A stretch of DNA of 7,923 nucleotides from Candidatus Omnitrophota bacterium (GTDB taxonomy: Bacteria; Ratteibacteria; UBA8468; MWAK01), in assembly GCA_018829455.1 (NCBI GenBank), contig JAHJUB010000130.1, positions 1 through 7,923 of the forward strand, written 5' to 3'. The position numbers and the translations under genes were made by a program. The number at the start of each line of letters is the position of its first letter. The first letter of the stretch is position 1. The notes beneath the pieces are model-generated. The model had not been told where the DNA came from. It searched no databases and saw nothing but the letters and a program-made list of their open reading frames with translations. This document shows positions 5,158 to 7,923 of the stretch, piece by piece.

Positions 5158-6222
5158 TTAACGAATCTTGAGGGTCACCAGCGAAAAGAGCGCAAAGATA
5201 ATGGCCAGAATCCAGAAACGGATGACGATCTTTGATTCCGGCCAGCCGTGCAGTTCAAAATGATGGTGGAGCGGCGTCATGGCAAAGACCCGCTTCCCCC
5301 GGGTTTTAAAGGAAGCAACCTGGATAATTACCGAAAGCGCCTCAATCACAAATACTCCGCCGGCAAAGAACAAAGCGAACTCCTGCTTGGTAAGAATGGC
5401 TACCACACCCAGACTGCCGCCTAAGCTGAGACTCCCGGTGTCGCCCATGAAAATTTCAGCCGGATAGGCATTAAACCAGAGAAAACCCAGGCTGGCGCCG
5501 ATAAGACTGGCGCAAAAAACCGAGAGTTCGCCCACACCCCGGATAAAAGCAAGGCCTAAATAATTGGCAAAGCCATAATTGCCCACCACGTAACTGATGA
5601 AGGTAAAGGTTATCGCCACCATCAGAACCGACCCGATTGCCAGACCGTCCAACCCGTCTGTGATGTTAACCGCGTTGGAACTAGCCGTCAAAACAAAAAT
5701 TACCAGCAAGAGGTACCAGATACCCATATTCCAGATAATTTCCTTAAAGAAAGGCGGGTGGATGGTCGTTCCAAATTGAAAGGGACCCAGAAAAAGGACC
5801 AGACCGATAACCAGACCCAGGCTGACCTGGCTGACGAGCTTCACCAGGGGTCTGATTCCTTCGGCCTGTTTCCGAATGTATTTGGTGTAATCATCGTAAA
5901 AACCGGTTACGGCGAGCCAGACCAGGGAAAGGAGCGCCAGGAGGAGGTACTTATTGGAAAGGTCCGCCCACAAAATTATGGAAATGATAACGGCGCCGAC
6001 TATTAAAATGCCGCCCATCGTCGGGGTGCCGTATTTTGAAGCATGGAAATCCAACAGGTCAGGGTGCTTCAGGCGCTGCATGGCCTTAATAAAGCGCGGA
6101 CCGAAATAAAGGACCAGGAAGAGACTGGTAAAAGCAGCCAGCACCATTCTCACCGTCAGGTAACGGAAGACGTTAAATCCGGACCAGTAATCCCTCAGGA
6201 GGTAAAGTAGTTGGTATAACAT
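5158..6222 (-). CDS. mraY: Phospho-MurNAc-pentapeptide-transferase MraY
   Basis: Integral membrane enzyme that transfers phospho-MurNAc-pentapeptide from UDP to undecaprenyl phosphate, forming lipid I. The 354 residues are normal length. Landmarks, numbered from the chosen start: the N-terminus MLYQLLYLLRDYWSGFNVFRYLT is almost the family consensus, GTPTMGG at 65-71, GFYDDYTK with D110-D111, NAVNITDGLDGLA with D189/D192, EIFMGDTGSLSLGG with D261, and TPLHHHFELHGWPE with the H319-H321 triad. About ten transmembrane segments are evident. The start at 6222 is preferred to an in-frame ATG at 6246 because the MLYQLL start fits the family. It forms TAATG with the stop of the pseudopilin/Ig gene, without an independent Shine-Dalgarno, so translation is probably coupled. 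It is the last dcw gene here; no murD follows. Confidence 0.97.
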   Translation of the reverse strand: MLYQLLYLLRDYWSGFNVFRYLTVRMVLAAFTSLFLVLYFGPRFIKAMQRLKHPDLLDFHASKYGTPTMGGILIVGAVIISIILWADLSNKYLLLALLSLVWLAVTGFYDDYTKYIRKQAEGIRPLVKLVSQVSLGLVIGLVLFLGPFQFGTTIHPPFFKEIIWNMGIWYLLLVIFVLTASSNAVNITDGLDGLAIGSVLMVAITFTFISYVVGNYGFANYLGLAFIRGVGELSVFCASLIGASLGFLWFNAYPAEIFMGDTGSLSLGGSLGVVAILTKQEFALFFAGGVFVIEALSVIIQVASFKTRGKRVFAMTPLHHHFELHGWPESKIVIRFWILAIIFALFSLVTLKIR

Positions 6223-7796
6223 TATTTTACGACTACGACGACCCAATCCAGCGTCAAGCCGGTCTTCTTGTCTTTAACCGTCAGAATCTGCTTTCCCGGC
6301 GTGCCGAATATAATCAAAAACTCCTCAGGGGACCGAAAATTATGGTCGGAAGACGTAAACTCAAGTTCACCGGTGTATTCCGGAATTTCATTCCCGTGCC
6401 GGTCGCTGAAAATAACCTTAAACTTGTATTCCCGGCCCATAGCCACCACCCTGGGAATGCCATCCAGCCTGATATAAGCCGGAGCAGCCGGTTTCACCTC
6501 AAACGGGTTGGACTTTCCGAAGTGGTTGTTTCCGTCTTCCACCACCAGGAAGGTCTCCTTAGCCGCCTTAGTAACCAGAACCTCCTCCACCCTGACTCCG
6601 GAGATATAACTTTCCCGGGAAACGATCAAGGTGCCGGTAGTGTCGCTCAGGTAAGGACCTTTGACCGTGTTTCCCCAGCGGTCTTCGGAACGAATAATAA
6701 CGTTAAACGGTTCCCCGGCAGTCTTCGGTGAGTTAATCCTGTCAATTGTGAAATGGTCAACAGCGCCCGGTTCCACCAAAAAGGCCTTTTCCCCGGTAAT
6801 CCCGCCATCTGAATTACTGCGGAGGGTTGCTTTTATCTTTTGGTTTCCCCCCTTAAAAACAACGAGTCTGAATTTCCCAATCTGACCCGGATCTTGACTT
6901 TCAGTTAATAGTATTGGCTGCATCTTTTGTATCTGAGCGGCGGGGTCAGAAGATTCCAGGCTCAGTTTTCCCTCATAAAATCGGCAGATATTTCCAAATC
7001 TGTCCTGAACCAGAACCTCCAGCTCAAAACCTTCCCCGGCTTTTAAATTATTTTTCGGCAACAAGATTTCAATCTTTTCCGGCGGTCCGGGGGCCACATC
7101 AACCTGCGCGGAAGAAAAATTACCCTCTTCGTCCACCACCAGGATAGTGTCCGCTCCCACGCTCCGAAAAAGGGACAAGTCACCTTCCCAGATACCACCG
7201 GAAAGCACAACCGTTTCCGGTTGAATACTGTCATTTACACTCGCGATGCTCACCGTTTTATCAACCGGCGGCGGTTGTTTTGGAGAAGACGCGGCCACCG
7301 GAAATTCTAACCTGGGACCAACGCTGACCGTGCCGTCTGCGCGCAGAATCTGATACCCCCTGGTATGCGGCGCCGGCGCATCGGGACTGATGGAAGTTAC
7401 CTCGGTCATCAACCAGGTAGAACCCGGAATTCCATCCAAACTTTTCCCGCTTACGGTATCGTTCCAGAGATAGTTTGTGCCGCGTTTGTTAAGTTCGGAA
7501 GGAATTGCCGGGCAGAAGAAGACCGCTTTATTGCCGCCAAGATTGTCCGCGAGTAAATTATTGATTTCTTTTCGGTCATCCGGAGAACTCGGGAAAAAAA
7601 CAGCGTTGGGCAGGAAACCGTTGTTCATCTGAAAATCAATCAGCGCCAGATAAATCTGTTTCAGATTATTTTGACAGGCGGCTTCATCCGCCTTGCGCAC
7701 AACCTGGTAGGCGGTAAAAGAAACCGAAGAAACGAAAGCGGCAACCACCGCTACTTCCAGAAGCGCGAACCCAGATTTCCACCACATTATTTTCAT
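6222..7796 (-). CDS. H-X9-DG pseudopilin fused to Ig-like domains
   Basis: A 524-residue mosaic protein. The N-terminus KSGFALLEVAVVAAFVSSVSF has a prepilin signal: G9, F10 and E14 at +5, then one hydrophobic helix. CQNNLKQIYLALIDFQMNNGFLPN (41-64) and the exact H-X9-DG motif HTRGYQILRADG (H144, D154, G155) mark the planctomycete/Verrucomicrobia-style pseudopilin family. A Pro-rich linker (about 166-180) leads to Ig-like beta modules: one weak at about 181-234, then three related units each with a DRxGN signature (DRFGN 265-269, DRWGN 372-376, DRHGN 465-469), similar to bacterial Ig-like adhesion domains. It lies between murF (7-base gap) and mraY (TAATG overlap). There is no clear Shine-Dalgarno; Met4 is an alternative start. 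It should be exported and displayed or assembled as a filament part. Its link to wall synthesis is inferred from position only. Confidence 0.85.
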   Translation of the reverse strand: MKIMWWKSGFALLEVAVVAAFVSSVSFTAYQVVRKADEAACQNNLKQIYLALIDFQMNNGFLPNAVFFPSSPDDRKEINNLLADNLGGNKAVFFCPAIPSELNKRGTNYLWNDTVSGKSLDGIPGSTWLMTEVTSISPDAPAPHTRGYQILRADGTVSVGPRLEFPVAASSPKQPPPVDKTVSIASVNDSIQPETVVLSGGIWEGDLSLFRSVGADTILVVDEEGNFSSAQVDVAPGPPEKIEILLPKNNLKAGEGFELEVLVQDRFGNICRFYEGKLSLESSDPAAQIQKMQPILLTESQDPGQIGKFRLVVFKGGNQKIKATLRSNSDGGITGEKAFLVEPGAVDHFTIDRINSPKTAGEPFNVIIRSEDRWGNTVKGPYLSDTTGTLIVSRESYISGVRVEEVLVTKAAKETFLVVEDGNNHFGKSNPFEVKPAAPAYIRLDGIPRVVAMGREYKFKVIFSDRHGNEIPEYTGELEFTSSDHNFRSPEEFLIIFGTPGKQILTVKDKKTGLTLDWVVVVVK

Positions 7797-7803
7797 ACTG
7801 TAG

Positions 7804-7923
7804 TTATTTTATCATAAACTGCTCCACGATTTCCTCCATCTTGAGGAAACGGGAACCCTTTAAAAAAATGAAGTCGCCGGGTTGAACTTTTTTCCGCAAA
7901 AAGGAACCGGCGGCTTGATTGTC
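7804..7923 (-). CDS. murF: MurF C-terminal end (partial)
   Basis: The last 39 codons and TAA of an ORF entering from the right edge. The tail reads ...VQPGDFIFLKGSRFLKMEEIVEQF, matching the C-terminus of UDP-MurNAc-tripeptide:D-Ala-D-Ala ligases (PGDxxLxKGSRxxxMExxV). MurF makes the UDP-MurNAc-pentapeptide that MraY uses. GDFIFLKGSR is also found in related Mur ligases such as MurE, but the order murF then mraY and the KGSRxxKMEE block favour MurF. The stop is 7 bases before the start of the pseudopilin/Ig gene, so the three genes form one operon. Confidence 0.85.
   Translation of the reverse strand, partial: DNQAAGSFLRKKVQPGDFIFLKGSRFLKMEEIVEQFMIK

Noticed and set aside
6223..6246. Longer N-terminus for MraY, from the ATG at 6246
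   Set aside because: The extra eight residues are not found in the family; MLYQLLYLL at 6222 matches the consensus start and gives a TAATG coupling.

Overview
This window reads as a chromosomal fragment of a diderm-type, uncultured bacterium with roughly balanced base composition. Three things point to the PVC/Omnitrophota side of the bacterial tree: an H-X9-DG type pseudopilin, a second pseudopilin with the same C-x-NNLKQ signature, and several different short palindromic repeats between and inside genes. That placement is an inference from family distribution and style; no marker phylogeny was possible.

Left part, + strand (1-3282): rpmF (bL32), plsX (phosphate acyltransferase), def (peptide deformylase), rplY (bL25/CTC) and pth (peptidyl-tRNA hydrolase). 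This is a housekeeping lipid/translation cluster. rpmF and plsX overlap by 4 bases (ATGA) and are bracketed by two identical 28-bp copies of a palindromic repeat. The def reading frame has a TAA stop exactly where the catalytic Glu of the HExxH motif should be, and the rest of the enzyme continues in frame behind it. pth is abnormal at both ends. Its 5' end looks like a normal ATG start that has lost one T. Its last 17 residues are encoded by a nested palindrome.

Right part, - strand (3292-7923), read right to left: the 3' end of murF, then a 524-residue protein joining an H-X9-DG pseudopilin head to Ig-like modules, then mraY, all tightly packed (7-base gap, then a TAATG overlap). The pseudopilin/Ig gene therefore sits inside the murein-precursor (dcw) cluster and is probably co-translated with mraY. 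An 86-bp gap with a good sigma70-type promoter follows. It drives a three-gene envelope operon: a small two-helix membrane protein with a Pro-rich tail, a membrane-anchored HEAT-repeat protein, and a pseudopilin carrying a canonical EF-hand calcium loop. This operon converges on pth with a 9-base gap.

How they fit together: murF and mraY make and transfer the peptidoglycan precursor, PlsX starts phospholipid synthesis, and bL32, bL25, Def and Pth serve translation. The two pseudopilins and their partners are probably surface or secretion-filament parts whose expression is tied to envelope growth. The most notable points are the pilin/Ig gene between murF and mraY, the nonsense codon at the deformylase catalytic residue, and the palindrome that has become coding sequence in pth.
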